DNA from: Parvularcula sp. LCG005 | GTDB taxonomy: Bacteria; Pseudomonadota; Alphaproteobacteria; Caulobacterales; Parvularculaceae | Reading direction: 5' to 3' | Assembly: GCF_032930845.1 (NCBI RefSeq) | Contig: NZ_CP136758.1 | Coordinates: 682,001 to 746,000 of the forward strand | DNA length: 64,000 nucleotides | Shown here: piece after piece, positions 35,685 through 45,194 of the stretch | How positions within the stretch are numbered: position 1 is the first letter of the stretch | Layout of the letters: every line of letters starts with the position of its first letter | The notes under the pieces: generated by a model | What the model saw: only the letters and a program-made list of their open reading frames with translations | Databases searched by the model: none | Told to the model about the DNA's origin: nothing | Made by a program: the position numbers and the translations under genes

Positions 35685-36764
35685 ATGCCGGAGATTGAAG
35701 CGGCGCAGAGCGGGGAAATTGACCGGCAGGGCGTCGCGTGCCCGACGATTGCCGTCTGCATGCCTGCCTATAATGCCGAGCACCTCTTGTCTCGATCCCT
35801 GGGGGCTATCGGCAAGTCGACCCGCCTGCCAGATGAAATCATTATTTTCGATGATGCGTCGACAGACAGAACGGCTGTCGTCGCTGTCGAGTTGGGCGCC
35901 CGTGTGATCAAGGGCGAGGCTAATGCCGGTCCGGGGGCCGGGCGCAATCTGCTCGCAACGGAGACCGACGCCGATTTCCTGCTGTTTGTCGATGCGGACG
36001 TTGTGATCGATCCCGGCGCGATCGAACGGCTTGAGGCGGTGCTGGTCTCGCGGCCCGATGTGGCGGCGACATTCGGTGCCTACAACGATCGGCCACATCA
36101 TAGCGGCGCAGCGTCAATGTACGCTAATCTGCGTCATCACTTCATTCACCGCCAGAATGCGGGTGAGTGCCGTACTTTCTGGTCGGGGCTGGGGATGATC
36201 CGGCGTGATGTCTTCTGTCATTTCGGCGGCTATGACAGCCACCGTTTCGCAGGCCCCAGTATCGAGGATGTGGACCTTGGTGCGCGCATGACGGCGCAGG
36301 GGCAAAAGATCATTCTCGAGCCGCGGGCGCAGGGCGCTCATCTGAAGAAATGGACACTGAAGGGCCTCTGGCGGTCAGACATATTTGACCGTGCGTTGCC
36401 ATGGGCGCGTCTGATCCGGGCAGACATGATGCCGGTCGGGCAGCTGAATGGCGGCGGCATGGAACAGCTGCGCGCGCTCCTCGCCTATGGCATCCTGGGC
36501 GCCTTCGCATTGACTCTGATCAGCGCCGTTCCGTTCTGGTCGGTGGGACTGGTGGGCGCCGCCTACGTGCTGGCCAACGCGCCGTTTTTCATGCTTCTGC
36601 TCGACCGCAGCGGCATCCGGCGGACGCTGATTGGTATGTTTCTGCATTGGGTCTACCACCTTTATGCCAGTGCCATCATCGGCAGTGCACTGATCGCCAG
36701 GCTTTCATCAAAAATCTGGCAGAGCATCTTTTCCAGCAAACAGAAGTCGAGATCCTCCCTGTGA
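35685..36764 (+). CDS. Membrane family 2 glycosyltransferase
   Basis: About 359 residues. The GT2 fold starts TIAVCMPAYNAEHLL, with IIIFDDASTDRT, the metal motif VDADVV and SIEDVDLGARM as the ED box. Two or three C-terminal membrane helices (from about residue 260) anchor it in the inner membrane, as in dolichol-phosphate-sugar-type transferases. The frame opens at 35613, but the ATG at 35685, behind GGGGGTGAG, is the better start. The epimerase gene begins inside its stop codon (GTGA). Confidence 0.85.
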   Translation: MPEIEAAQSGEIDRQGVACPTIAVCMPAYNAEHLLSRSLGAIGKSTRLPDEIIIFDDASTDRTAVVAVELGARVIKGEANAGPGAGRNLLATETDADFLLFVDADVVIDPGAIERLEAVLVSRPDVAATFGAYNDRPHHSGAASMYANLRHHFIHRQNAGECRTFWSGLGMIRRDVFCHFGGYDSHRFAGPSIEDVDLGARMTAQGQKIILEPRAQGAHLKKWTLKGLWRSDIFDRALPWARLIRADMMPVGQLNGGGMEQLRALLAYGILGAFALTLISAVPFWSVGLVGAAYVLANAPFFMLLLDRSGIRRTLIGMFLHWVYHLYASAIIGSALIARLSSKIWQSIFSSKQKSRSSL

Positions 36765-37708
36765 AGATATTGGTGACGGGCAGTGAAGGCCTCGTGGGTG
36801 TCGGCCTTGTCAGGGCGCTGGCGCGCCTCGGGCACGATGTTGTGGCCTATGACGTCCTGCGCACCCCGGCTGAAGATATCCGCGACGCCGCGGCGGTAGC
36901 GCGAGCCGTTGATGGGGTCGATGGTATTGTCCATCTGGCGGCGCTGTCGCGCGTCGGATGGGGGGAGAGCCATTCGGCCCTGACGGATGAAGTCAATATC
37001 GGCGGGACGGAGGTGCTGGTTGACGCTGCCGCCCGCTCGCCAAAAGCGCCGTTCTTCCTGTTTGTCAGTTCACGGGAAGTCTACGGCAATCCGGACACGC
37101 TGCCAGTGACAGAAGGCATGCCGATCGCGCCTCTCAACACCTATGGTCGAAGCAAGGCGGAGGGGGAGCGGCTGGTTCAGGCTGCCGCCGCGTCTGGCCT
37201 GCGAACGGCCATCATTCGTTTGTCCAATGTCTATGGCAATCGGGCAGACCATCCTGACCGAGCCGTACCATCGCTTCTATGGCGCGCCCTTCAGCATACG
37301 GATCTGACAATCACCGGGGCCGAGACATTTTTTGATTTTGTGCATGTTGATGATTGCGTTGATGGGCTCGTAAAGGCGGTTGATGCCCTGTCGGCAGGGC
37401 GCCATGACCTGCCCCCCGTGCACCTTACCACGGGTGTGCTGACCAGTCTTGGTCAGCTTGCCACGCTGGTCTGCGAACGCACAGCGTCTCGGTCTGTTGT
37501 GCATGTGGTGCCGGCGCGGGTGTTCGATGTGGAGGGGTTTGTCGGAGACCCGGCAAGGGCCCGCGACGTCTATGACTGGCAACCTACTATCGATTTGGCA
37601 ACGGGCGTCGACATGCTGGCGACACTGATGCGCGAAGAGGGCCCACCGCCGCCGATCACGGTGCCGCTGTCGCTGCCGCTCCTTTCTGACCTGTCGGACG
37701 ACGTCTGA
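36761..37708 (+). CDS. NAD-dependent sugar epimerase/dehydratase (SDR)
   Basis: About 315 residues of the extended SDR class. The Rossmann motif is ILVTGSEGLVGVGLV, the catalytic triad region FVSSREVYGNP with YGRSKAEGE (Tyr-x-x-x-Lys), and the substrate part FDFVHVDDCVDG. The expected GxxGxxG is kept in variant form. A GTG at 36761 overlaps the previous stop; earlier starts lie inside the glycosyltransferase. It probably prepares a nucleotide sugar for the flanking glycosyltransferases; which one cannot be told. Confidence 0.85.
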   Translation: MKILVTGSEGLVGVGLVRALARLGHDVVAYDVLRTPAEDIRDAAAVARAVDGVDGIVHLAALSRVGWGESHSALTDEVNIGGTEVLVDAAARSPKAPFFLFVSSREVYGNPDTLPVTEGMPIAPLNTYGRSKAEGERLVQAAAASGLRTAIIRLSNVYGNRADHPDRAVPSLLWRALQHTDLTITGAETFFDFVHVDDCVDGLVKAVDALSAGRHDLPPVHLTTGVLTSLGQLATLVCERTASRSVVHVVPARVFDVEGFVGDPARARDVYDWQPTIDLATGVDMLATLMREEGPPPPITVPLSLPLLSDLSDDV

Positions 37709-37710
37709 TC

Positions 37711-38736
37711 GTGGTTGCGCCTTTGGTCTCGGTCGTCATCCCGACATACAATGCGGCTTGGAGCATTGGCCGGACATTGGACTCCATTCTCGCCCAGCGT
37801 TTCAAAGCGTTTGAGATCATCCTCGTCGATGACGGGTCTACGGATGACCTTAAAGATCGCCTTCTGGCCTATGCTGACGAGCCCCGCTTGAGGGTCGTGC
37901 GACAGGCCAATGGCGGGCTGGCCAATGCGCGCAACAGAGGCATTTCAGAGGCCAGCGCGCCGCTGGTTGCGCCGATCGATGCCGACGATGTCTGGCATCC
38001 GGACTTTCTTGAGCTGGCGGTTGCGGCGCTCGACGCCGAGCCCGACGCGCCATTTGCGTTCGCCGCCAGCTTCCGGATGGATGAGACGGACCGCATCTTG
38101 AGCTACAATGAGAGGCCGCACACGCTGCGTCACGATCTTGTCGGCATGATCTGGCGCAACCTTGTGGGCAATGGCAGTGCGGCTGTCTATCGGCGGGTAC
38201 TGGTCCAGGAAGCGGGCGGCTTTGACGAAACCATGCGATCGCGTGACCTTCAGGGGGCGGAAGACTACAAACTGATCCTTGCTCTGGCCGCCAAGGGCAC
38301 GCCGGTCTTCATCCCGCGCTCGCTTGTCGGCTATCGCTACGTTCGCAAGGGCATGTCGCAGGGCAATCCCGCGCGGCAATTACGTGCCGTTCTGGCGGTG
38401 ATGGACGAAATGCAGGACCGTCATCCAGAAGTGGCGAGGCGGCACTGGCGGGATGGTCGGGCGCTGATGCAAGCCATATACGGCGTCAGCTTTCTTCGCG
38501 CCAAACATTGGGGTCTTGGCCTCAGAACGCTGGTGTCTGCCTATGTCGGGCATCCGCTCTTCCTGCTCAATCCGTCCGCGCAAGCGCTGCACCGGGAACA
38601 TCTGGCGGGGTTTGGTCGCGCATCTTTGAGTATGGATGAGGTGATGACGCACCATGGTCGCTCCGCCTCGTCATCCGATGCTGGCCGCACAGGCACAACC
38701 CTGCAGCAAGGGGAGGGTCGGCTTCATGACGGCTGA
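37711..38736 (+). CDS. Family 2 glycosyltransferase
   Basis: A 341-residue GT2 enzyme: SVVIPTYNAAWSIGRTLDSIL, ILVDDGSTDD, PIDADDVW and the later GAEDYKLIL. Its second half closely resembles the C-terminal GT2 of the tandem enzyme at 30540-33266: both share N-[IL]-VGNGS-[SA]-A and G-[AC]-EDY at the same spacing, so they are probably paralogues. A GTG start follows two bases after the epimerase stop. Its last codons overlap the start of the next gene. Confidence 0.85.
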   Translation: MVAPLVSVVIPTYNAAWSIGRTLDSILAQRFKAFEIILVDDGSTDDLKDRLLAYADEPRLRVVRQANGGLANARNRGISEASAPLVAPIDADDVWHPDFLELAVAALDAEPDAPFAFAASFRMDETDRILSYNERPHTLRHDLVGMIWRNLVGNGSAAVYRRVLVQEAGGFDETMRSRDLQGAEDYKLILALAAKGTPVFIPRSLVGYRYVRKGMSQGNPARQLRAVLAVMDEMQDRHPEVARRHWRDGRALMQAIYGVSFLRAKHWGLGLRTLVSAYVGHPLFLLNPSAQALHREHLAGFGRASLSMDEVMTHHGRSASSSDAGRTGTTLQQGEGRLHDG

Positions 38737-40339
38737 CTGGCTTAAGACCATCAGGACAGGAATAGAGAAGGGCGGCTGGCCTGTCGGGCTCGCCATCGGT
38801 GTCGTACTGCTGCTGACATTTGCGCTTTTCTATGACGGTATCGGCCCGCGTGATGCCGAGCGTTACATTCTCGGCGCGCGTCAATGGCTCGACCACGGAC
38901 TTTATCTTGGCGAGAACCATTGGCAGTTGCGCCACCCCTACGTCGTTCCCATGGCTGCAATTTTCGGTGTCTTCGGCGTCGGCAACCTGCAGGCCAGTCT
39001 GCCCAATCTGATCTATGCGGCGCTGTTGATCTGGGTGAGCTACCGGATGACCGCCACTCGGTTTGACCGGATAACGGCCTTTATTTTCGCGATCCTGCTC
39101 GCCACGTCGGCGGAGTTTGTCATCCTGGCGACTGAGGTGCGGGTCTTTGGCCCCGAGGTCTTTTTCGCTGTCGCCGGTCTCTGGGCCTTCGTCAAGGCGT
39201 CAAGCGTGCCGGACGGCGCGATGCGATCCTCCAGCAAATGGATGATTGTCAGTGCACTGGCCTGTTTTGGGTCATGGATGTGTCGGGAGAGCGCGGCCTA
39301 TCTGCCCATGGCGATCGGTCTCCTGTCGCTGCTCGCGATTTTTCGGGCGCAGCGGATGCCCTGGCAGGCCCTGGCGGTATTTTGCGCGGCCTATTGGGGC
39401 TGTCTTGCGCTTGAAGCGCTGATCTACTGGTCGCTGACGGGCGATTTCCTGTTTCGTTATCGGACAGATGTTGGCCATGGCGGCGGCGCGCCAGGAACAG
39501 CGCCCCTAGAGGTTTCCGGCCCGATCTTCGGTTTCCTGTCCTATCCTGTAACGCGCCAGTTCACCGATCCGTCGACCACGCCGCTGCTTGTGTGCAGTCT
39601 CGTGCTTTTCAGCATTCTTGCGGTACGCCGGCGCCTCCCGTCGGCGATCCGGTCCTGGCCGGTGGCCGTGTTCGGCTTTGCATCGGTCATGGCCTTTGCG
39701 TTCAACGCCTATGCGCTGAGCCTTGAGTCCCCATTTTATCTGCCCATTTTTCCCTACACGGTCGTTCTGGTGGCGGCACTGTTGCTGCGCCATCTGGTTG
39801 GCCGGTATGGGCCGCGTCTTTTCGCAGTAGCGCTTGCGACTGTTCTCGTCCTCCAATGGGCGGGGGCCGATTTCCGCAAATACGGTGAATACGAAGATGC
39901 GCGGTTCATTGCGCAACTGGCTCGGGACACGGGCCGGCCCGTCTATACCGATGCCCTGACCATGAGCCGCGCGCGCAATCATCTTGAATACAAGGCGAAA
40001 ACCGCTCCATTGGCGATGACCCATGTAGGGTGGATTGGCGAGATGAACCTCGAAGGCGATTGTGCGCTGGCTGTGATCACATCGGCACAGCGAGAAAGCG
40101 GCGCGTTACCGACCGATCTGTTCCTGCAGCACTTGGGGACTGCATCACCCCGGCCTCGGCGACTGACGCACCGATTGGCATACGGCGTTGACCAATGGCT
40201 GGGCCTGCCTGATCGAGTCAGCGATATCGTCGCGCCGCATGAGCTGGATATCTACGAAATTGAAGGGCCAGAGGGTCGATGCGACGGCGCAGAACTTGCA
40301 CCGTTTCTGTCGCCGACGGGCGAGGGGGCCGATCTGTGA
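38726..40339 (+). CDS. Multi-pass membrane GT39-like glycosyltransferase
   Basis: About 537 residues with about ten predicted membrane helices. The layout matches ArnT/PMT-like (GT-C) transferases: a first helix, then a periplasmic loop with an acidic pair near GIGPRDAERYILGARQWLDHG, and later HWQLRHPYVVP. A soluble C-terminal part (about 400-537) faces the periplasm. Such enzymes move a sugar from a polyprenyl carrier to an acceptor outside the membrane. The ATG at 38726, after GGGAGGG, is preferred to the frame opening at 38654. The next gene starts within its stop (GTGA). Confidence 0.78.
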   Translation: MTADWLKTIRTGIEKGGWPVGLAIGVVLLLTFALFYDGIGPRDAERYILGARQWLDHGLYLGENHWQLRHPYVVPMAAIFGVFGVGNLQASLPNLIYAALLIWVSYRMTATRFDRITAFIFAILLATSAEFVILATEVRVFGPEVFFAVAGLWAFVKASSVPDGAMRSSSKWMIVSALACFGSWMCRESAAYLPMAIGLLSLLAIFRAQRMPWQALAVFCAAYWGCLALEALIYWSLTGDFLFRYRTDVGHGGGAPGTAPLEVSGPIFGFLSYPVTRQFTDPSTTPLLVCSLVLFSILAVRRRLPSAIRSWPVAVFGFASVMAFAFNAYALSLESPFYLPIFPYTVVLVAALLLRHLVGRYGPRLFAVALATVLVLQWAGADFRKYGEYEDARFIAQLARDTGRPVYTDALTMSRARNHLEYKAKTAPLAMTHVGWIGEMNLEGDCALAVITSAQRESGALPTDLFLQHLGTASPRPRRLTHRLAYGVDQWLGLPDRVSDIVAPHELDIYEIEGPEGRCDGAELAPFLSPTGEGADL

Positions 40340-41811
40340 CCATCACCGACCATTCCGATAACTCGGCATTGCATGCCGGGAGCCAGCCAGTTGCCGCGAT
40401 TATAGGCGGCGGTCCGGCCGGGCTGACCGCGGCCTATTGCCTGCAGAAATACGGCGTCAATTTAAGGCCTGTCGTGTTTGAGGCGGATGCGCTGCCTGGC
40501 GGTATTTCCCGTACGGAGAGTTACAAGGGCTATCGTTTTGATATTGGGGGGCACCGCTTTTTCACCAAGGTCGACGAGGTCAACGCCCTTTGGCTGGAGG
40601 TTGGCGGTGACGACTTCATCTGGCGCGACCGGAAAAGTCGCATCTACTATCGCGGCAAGTTCTACGCATATCCACTGAAGCCGATAAATGCCCTGACGAA
40701 TCTCGGACCCATCGAGGCGGTGAGGATTGTCCTGAGCTATATGCGATGGAAAATGTTTCCGTCCCGCGTGGAAGACAATTTTGAACAATGGGTCGTCAAT
40801 AGATTTGGCCGCCGGCTGTTCGACCACTTCTTTGAGACGTACACGCAGAAAGTCTGGGGCATCCCCTGCAGCGAGATCCGCGCGGACTGGGCCGCGCAGC
40901 GCATCAAGAACCTGTCGCTCTTCAAGGCGGTGTGGAATGCCTTTACCGGCGCGAATGACACCACCAGCCTGATCGACCGCTTTCAGTATCCCCGGCTTGG
41001 ACCCGGCATGATGTGGGAGGCGTTCACAGCTGCTGTTCGGACAGGCGGTGGCGAGGTCAATTTCAATACCGCCGTCCAGTCCCTGAAAATGACCGGGAAT
41101 TGCGTGACGCAGATCACGATCAACGGCCCGACTGGCGAAGAAACGGTGTCTGTCGACGAGGTCATCTCGACAATGCCGCTGCGCCGCCTTGTCAATTGTA
41201 TTGAGCCAAGCCCGCCGCAGGGCGTGATTGATGCGGCCGCCAAGCTGAAATATCGCGACTTCCTCATCGTCACGCTGATCCTCGATCATGAGGACCCGTT
41301 CGATGACAACTGGATCTACATCCACAGTCCGGATGTTAAAGTGGGACGCATACAGAACTTTCGCGCCTGGTCGCCAGAGATGGTGCCGGTAGAGAAAACA
41401 GCCAGCATCGGGATGGAATATTTCTGCAACGTCACGGACGAGATGTGGAACGAAAGCGATGAAAGCCTGATTGCCATGGCAACGCGGGAGCTGGGGCAGC
41501 TCGGTCTCGCTGATCCCGCCAGCGTCATTGACGGCACCGTTATTCGTCAGCCCAAGGCCTATCCAGTCTACGATACAGAATACAAGGATGCCTTGGGGGT
41601 CATCCGTGAATGGATTGACAGTGTTGAGAATCTGCAGACCGTTGGTCGCAACGGCATGCACCGCTACAACAACCAGGATCATTCCATGCTCACAGCCATG
41701 CTGGCGGCCCGGAACCTGACAGGCGAAGATCACGACCTTTGGACCGTGAATGTAGAGCGATCCTATCACGAAGAATTTCAGGTTGAGCCGAAAACCAAGC
41801 AGAAATCCTGA
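40336..41811 (+). CDS. FAD-dependent amine-oxidase-like oxidoreductase
   Basis: About 491 residues. An N-terminal FAD fold has AAIIGGGPAGLTAAYCLQ, then an acidic VVFEAD and the GGHRFFTK stretch of the protoporphyrinogen-oxidase/UDP-galactopyranose-mutase-like group. Near the C-terminus YNNQDHSMLTAMLAA contacts FAD. Relatives sit in glycan clusters and act on sugars or sugar nucleotides, though many lack a proven reaction. The GTG at 40336 lies in the overlap with the previous stop. It might rearrange a sugar ring before transfer; this is inference. Confidence 0.8.
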   Translation: MTITDHSDNSALHAGSQPVAAIIGGGPAGLTAAYCLQKYGVNLRPVVFEADALPGGISRTESYKGYRFDIGGHRFFTKVDEVNALWLEVGGDDFIWRDRKSRIYYRGKFYAYPLKPINALTNLGPIEAVRIVLSYMRWKMFPSRVEDNFEQWVVNRFGRRLFDHFFETYTQKVWGIPCSEIRADWAAQRIKNLSLFKAVWNAFTGANDTTSLIDRFQYPRLGPGMMWEAFTAAVRTGGGEVNFNTAVQSLKMTGNCVTQITINGPTGEETVSVDEVISTMPLRRLVNCIEPSPPQGVIDAAAKLKYRDFLIVTLILDHEDPFDDNWIYIHSPDVKVGRIQNFRAWSPEMVPVEKTASIGMEYFCNVTDEMWNESDESLIAMATRELGQLGLADPASVIDGTVIRQPKAYPVYDTEYKDALGVIREWIDSVENLQTVGRNGMHRYNNQDHSMLTAMLAARNLTGEDHDLWTVNVERSYHEEFQVEPKTKQKS

Positions 41812-41903
41812 GCGGTTTATCTGATTGACCCTCCAGTGGCGCGTGTTAACCTCGTCTGTCTTACACTCTATGACGAGTGTCTGGAGGGGAAGGCGCGATA
41901 CCG

Positions 41904-43109
41904 ATGAAGTTTCTATTGTCGATCTTCAAATGGTTTCTGGTCGTCATTCTTGTGATTGCCATTACCGTCGCCGCGCTGCCGTGGCTGTCCGTTGTTACGG
42001 ACAGGGATGCCAAAGGGCAGGAAGCCGCTTGGCTGGCCGCAAATAAGGGCGAGGACGTTCTTGATATCGGCGATGCCCGCTTCGTCATCTTGAGTGAGAT
42101 GCACGGGTTTGCTGCCGTTCAATCGCTCGACTTTGATGTGTTGCGCAGACTGAACGCAGAGGAGGGCGTTCGCCGCTATCTTGGCGAGCTCAGCCCTGCG
42201 CAGGCCATTGCGTTCAATCATTATCTGCAGACCGGCGACGATCAGTATATGCGAGAGGTTTTTGACCATTGGGCAGGTCAGAACGCCCAATGGGCCAATC
42301 GCGAATTTTTTGAGGAAATCGGGAAGATCCGTTCGCTGAATGATGTTCTGTCTGATGATCGGAAAATCTACTTTATTGGCGTCGATTCGATCAGCGACTA
42401 TCCGTTTGCAGAGCGTATGATGGCGTTACTCCCTGCTGATCAGACCGCGTCCCTGCAGACTGCGGCGGGCGTACAGGCCATCAACCGGGAATTTCTGTCT
42501 CGCGCTTTGGTCCGTCCGGCCGATGCGTCTCGATATACCAACATGGTTGCAAATATCAACCTGCTGCAGGGCTATGACACAGCTGATCGTGAACAGTTCT
42601 ATGGGCTGTGGGGCCTGTTCCACGGGAGCAAGACACCCATCAACGAAGAGCGGCCATTGGCTCACATCCTCAATGGACCCGAAGGCGCCTTTGCTAGTAA
42701 GGTTGTCAGCATAGGGACGATGTGTGCTGGTGAATGCTTCAATATGATGCCTGCCGCCGCCCTGCCATCACCGATGCGCGGACCAAGTAATGCATCCTAC
42801 ACCCTCCTGCCGATGAGTTCTGATGCGACCTATATCTGGCGGCAGAAAGGCATCCAGCGGCTCAAAGAAGCGGCGGGCTCGAATGAGCGCGAATGGTTCA
42901 GGCTGAGTGGTGAGCAGTCGCCCTTCGCTGAAGGCGATAGTCTGGTCGGTACCAGCGGCTTTCTCACCTTGATGCAGAAGTTCGAGTATGAAGGGGCGGC
43001 CGCGGACGCGATGGATTACATCGTCCTCCTGCAGAAATCCCGTGCACTAACGCCATGGAAAGGCGAGGCCTACGACATTTCCGGCCAGGCCTTGGCCGCC
43101 GCTGAGTAA
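41904..43109 (+). CDS. Membrane-anchored erythromycin-esterase-like protein
   Basis: About 401 residues. A single N-terminal membrane helix (WFLVVILVIAITVAALPWLS) anchors a large, probably periplasmic domain. The segment FVILSEMHGFAAVQSLDFDVLRRLNAE resembles the GE-x-H core of EreA/ChaN-like hydrolases, but the usual GEEHG reads SEMHG. No catalytic assignment is safe. The frame opens with a GTG at 41877; the ATG at 41904 fits the membrane anchor. It is near the tail of the rightward glycan operon, so a role in trimming or attaching glycan is possible. Confidence 0.55.
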   Translation: MKFLLSIFKWFLVVILVIAITVAALPWLSVVTDRDAKGQEAAWLAANKGEDVLDIGDARFVILSEMHGFAAVQSLDFDVLRRLNAEEGVRRYLGELSPAQAIAFNHYLQTGDDQYMREVFDHWAGQNAQWANREFFEEIGKIRSLNDVLSDDRKIYFIGVDSISDYPFAERMMALLPADQTASLQTAAGVQAINREFLSRALVRPADASRYTNMVANINLLQGYDTADREQFYGLWGLFHGSKTPINEERPLAHILNGPEGAFASKVVSIGTMCAGECFNMMPAAALPSPMRGPSNASYTLLPMSSDATYIWRQKGIQRLKEAAGSNEREWFRLSGEQSPFAEGDSLVGTSGFLTLMQKFEYEGAAADAMDYIVLLQKSRALTPWKGEAYDISGQALAAAE

Positions 43110-43218
43110 ATGAGGGGAAATGCAGACAATAGGCGGTGACGCAGATTGCCGGTCATTTCATCAACCATCACGGCGCAAGGTGTCGACATCTGTGAGTAAT
43201 CGTCGTCTGATCAGATAG

Positions 43219-44076
43219 ATGAAGAAGCCATACATCTGGATTATCGCGACATTTGGCGTCACCTTAAGTCTGGCCTTCGGAACGTTTGTGCGCCCGTGGC
43301 CTTCACTCAGGCCGTCGACCGCCGTGCCGTCGCCAAATATCTCCTATCAGCGGTCCGTGTTGCCGGACGGGTCCCGCCTGCATGCGACGGTCATCAATCT
43401 GGGAGACGGTAGCCTGCGACCCATCGTGACAGAACCGTGTACAGATGAGCCGCCACAGTTCTGCGCAGAGACTGCGCTTGCCTTCGCCCAGACCGCCGAC
43501 ACCGTTTGGGCAACGAATGCCAACTATTTCTACCCATTTCGGGAGGTGAACTATTTCGACTACAGGCCTCTCCCCGGTGAGCCGAGCTATGCCGTTGGGG
43601 TGGTGCAAGACAATGGGGAGCAGTTGAATGCACCTGCTCTAGGGTTTGCTGCACTCTGTCTATTCCCGGATCACGCTGAAATTGGCCCAGAAGGGACGTG
43701 TCCGGATCAGGCGATCGCCGCCGTGGCAGGGCGTGAATATATGACTGCTGACACCGCGGTCCCCATCACCGGGACATCAGAAAAGCGCTACCCGCTCAAT
43801 CTTATTGGGTTGAGAGACGGTGGTCGGACCATGATCCACTTGATCGTCGACGGAAAACAGCCCCTCTATAGCGACGGCCTGACATTGGCGGACGGTGTCG
43901 CGCTGATAAAGACAGTGTACGAAGTGGATGAGATCCTTGAACTGGATGGCGGCGGCTCGGCTACCCTGGTCCTTGCGGGAAAGAACGGACATTATATCGC
44001 AAATCGACCGATCCACACACGTGTGCCTGGTCGGGCACGGCCTGTGGCCGTGCATTTCGGGTTCCAGACCCGATAG
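43219..44076 (+). CDS. Phosphodiester glycosidase (NAGPA-domain) family protein
   Basis: A 285-residue protein with an N-terminal membrane anchor or signal (IWIIATFGVTLSLAFGTFV). The family signature is ATNANYFYP in the first half and ELDGGGSATLVLAG in the second, with MTADTAVPITG between. NAGPA-domain enzymes cut sugar-phosphate diester bonds; bacterial members are linked to envelope glycans. It lies about 110 bases after the esterase-like gene and closes the glycan region. Its role in editing the locus product is inferred. Confidence 0.82.
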   Translation: MKKPYIWIIATFGVTLSLAFGTFVRPWPSLRPSTAVPSPNISYQRSVLPDGSRLHATVINLGDGSLRPIVTEPCTDEPPQFCAETALAFAQTADTVWATNANYFYPFREVNYFDYRPLPGEPSYAVGVVQDNGEQLNAPALGFAALCLFPDHAEIGPEGTCPDQAIAAVAGREYMTADTAVPITGTSEKRYPLNLIGLRDGGRTMIHLIVDGKQPLYSDGLTLADGVALIKTVYEVDEILELDGGGSATLVLAGKNGHYIANRPIHTRVPGRARPVAVHFGFQTR

Positions 44077-44297
44077 GGCGCTCCGGTCATTCTCCGGGTA
44101 GGCTGCCCTGACCTCACTCCGATCAACCCCTTTGAAAGTGTCCGTTTCTTAACCCTTTCATATGAGGTCTTCGGCAGGCAGGGGCGGGTGGATCTGAGGT
44201 ATTTGTTCGCCACAGACGGGCGCGGGTGAACCATTCAGCGCCGATGTCGTCGCCTGGCTGGCGCTCAGGTCGTCCAGAAATGGTTGGAAATTGAATT

Positions 44298-44374
44298 TGG
44301 TAGCGGGAGGCGGAATTGAACCGCCGACCTCAGGGCTATGAATCCTGCGCTCTAACCAACTGAGCTACCCCGCC
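44298..44374 (-). tRNA. tRNA-Met (CAT), elongator type
   Basis: 77 bases with the CCA encoded. The acceptor stem is GGCGGGG/TCCCGCT with two G-U pairs; the D-arm is GCTCAGTTGGTTAGAGC; the anticodon loop TTCATAG reads CAT; the T-arm GGCGG/CCGCC encloses TTCAATT. A31-C39 is a mismatch at the top of the anticodon stem. Its sequence resembles elongator Met rather than initiator or Ile(CAT); the first pair is not the initiator mismatch. Confidence 0.92.
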
Positions 44375-44536
44375 AGAGCGGCTGCATATGCCGGATGACG
44401 GGGGAGGTTGTCAACGCAGGATTACGGCCCCCCGTTACACTTTGTGACGCTCCTGCCATTCGCGTGCGACATCGGGCGTTCATATCCGTTTCATCAACAG
44501 AGCAGCCCCCAAAACTGTTCAACAGGAGTGATGACG

Positions 44537-45163
44537 ATGAAAAAAGTAACCATGATTAGCGCGCTTGCCGTTTCTGCCTTGGGCCTTTGTGCCACGGCCC
44601 TGGCTGCCATGCCCGGTCCCGGGCCTCGCCCCATGGAGGGACCAAAAACGCGCGCCGAGGTCGTAGATCGGGTCTCCGCGCATTTCGATGCGATGGATGC
44701 CAATGATGATGGATACCTGACCAAGGACGAAATGCGCAAAGGCCGTCAGGAGATGCGACGCCAAAAAGGCGCAGAGCGCGGCGGTGACCGTCCACCACGC
44801 GATCGCGGCATGACGCGCCTTGATGCCGATGAAAGCGGCACGGTCAGCCGGGAAGAGGCGATGGCCCCTGCGGCCCAGCGGTTCGCGGCCATGGACACAA
44901 ACAATGACGGTCAATTGTCTGCCGATGAGATGAAGGCTGGCCGTGACCAGCGAGGTGACAAGAAAGGCGACGGAAAGCGCCGCCGCGGCGACCGGATGAC
45001 GGGTATGGATGCTGATGGCGATGGCAAAATCTCGAAGCTGGAGATGACCGCCGCGGCCACGAAACGCTTCGACAAAGCCGATGCCAATGGCGACGGCACC
45101 GTGACCACTGAAGAGCGCGACGCCATGCGCAAGGCGTGGATGGAGAAGCGCAACGCCGACTGA
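44537..45163 (+). CDS. Secreted protein with five EF-hand loops
   Basis: A 208-residue protein with a signal peptide (ALAVSALGLCATALA). Five 12-residue calcium loops are visible: DANDDGYLTKDE (54-65), DADESGTVSREE (96-107), DTNNDGQLSADE (120-131), DADGDGKISKLE (158-169) and DANGDGTVTTEE (182-193). Linkers are rich in Arg, Lys and Asp. Likely a periplasmic calcium sensor or buffer. Of the candidate starts (44531, 44537), the second has AGGAG at eight bases. It is followed by a strong terminator. Confidence 0.9.
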   Translation: MKKVTMISALAVSALGLCATALAAMPGPGPRPMEGPKTRAEVVDRVSAHFDAMDANDDGYLTKDEMRKGRQEMRRQKGAERGGDRPPRDRGMTRLDADESGTVSREEAMAPAAQRFAAMDTNNDGQLSADEMKAGRDQRGDKKGDGKRRRGDRMTGMDADGDGKISKLEMTAAATKRFDKADANGDGTVTTEERDAMRKAWMEKRNAD

Positions 45164-45194
45164 TCGGCCTGCTTTAACTAACCCCTCCCAACTG

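Noticed and set aside
40462-41769. 435-residue open frame opposite the FAD oxidoreductase gene
   Set aside because: Antisense to a clear FAD enzyme; no domain and shadow-type composition.
44298-44374. tRNA-Ile(CAT) instead of tRNA-Met
   Set aside because: The acceptor and D-arm sequences resemble elongator tRNA-Met; the choice cannot be final without a model score.
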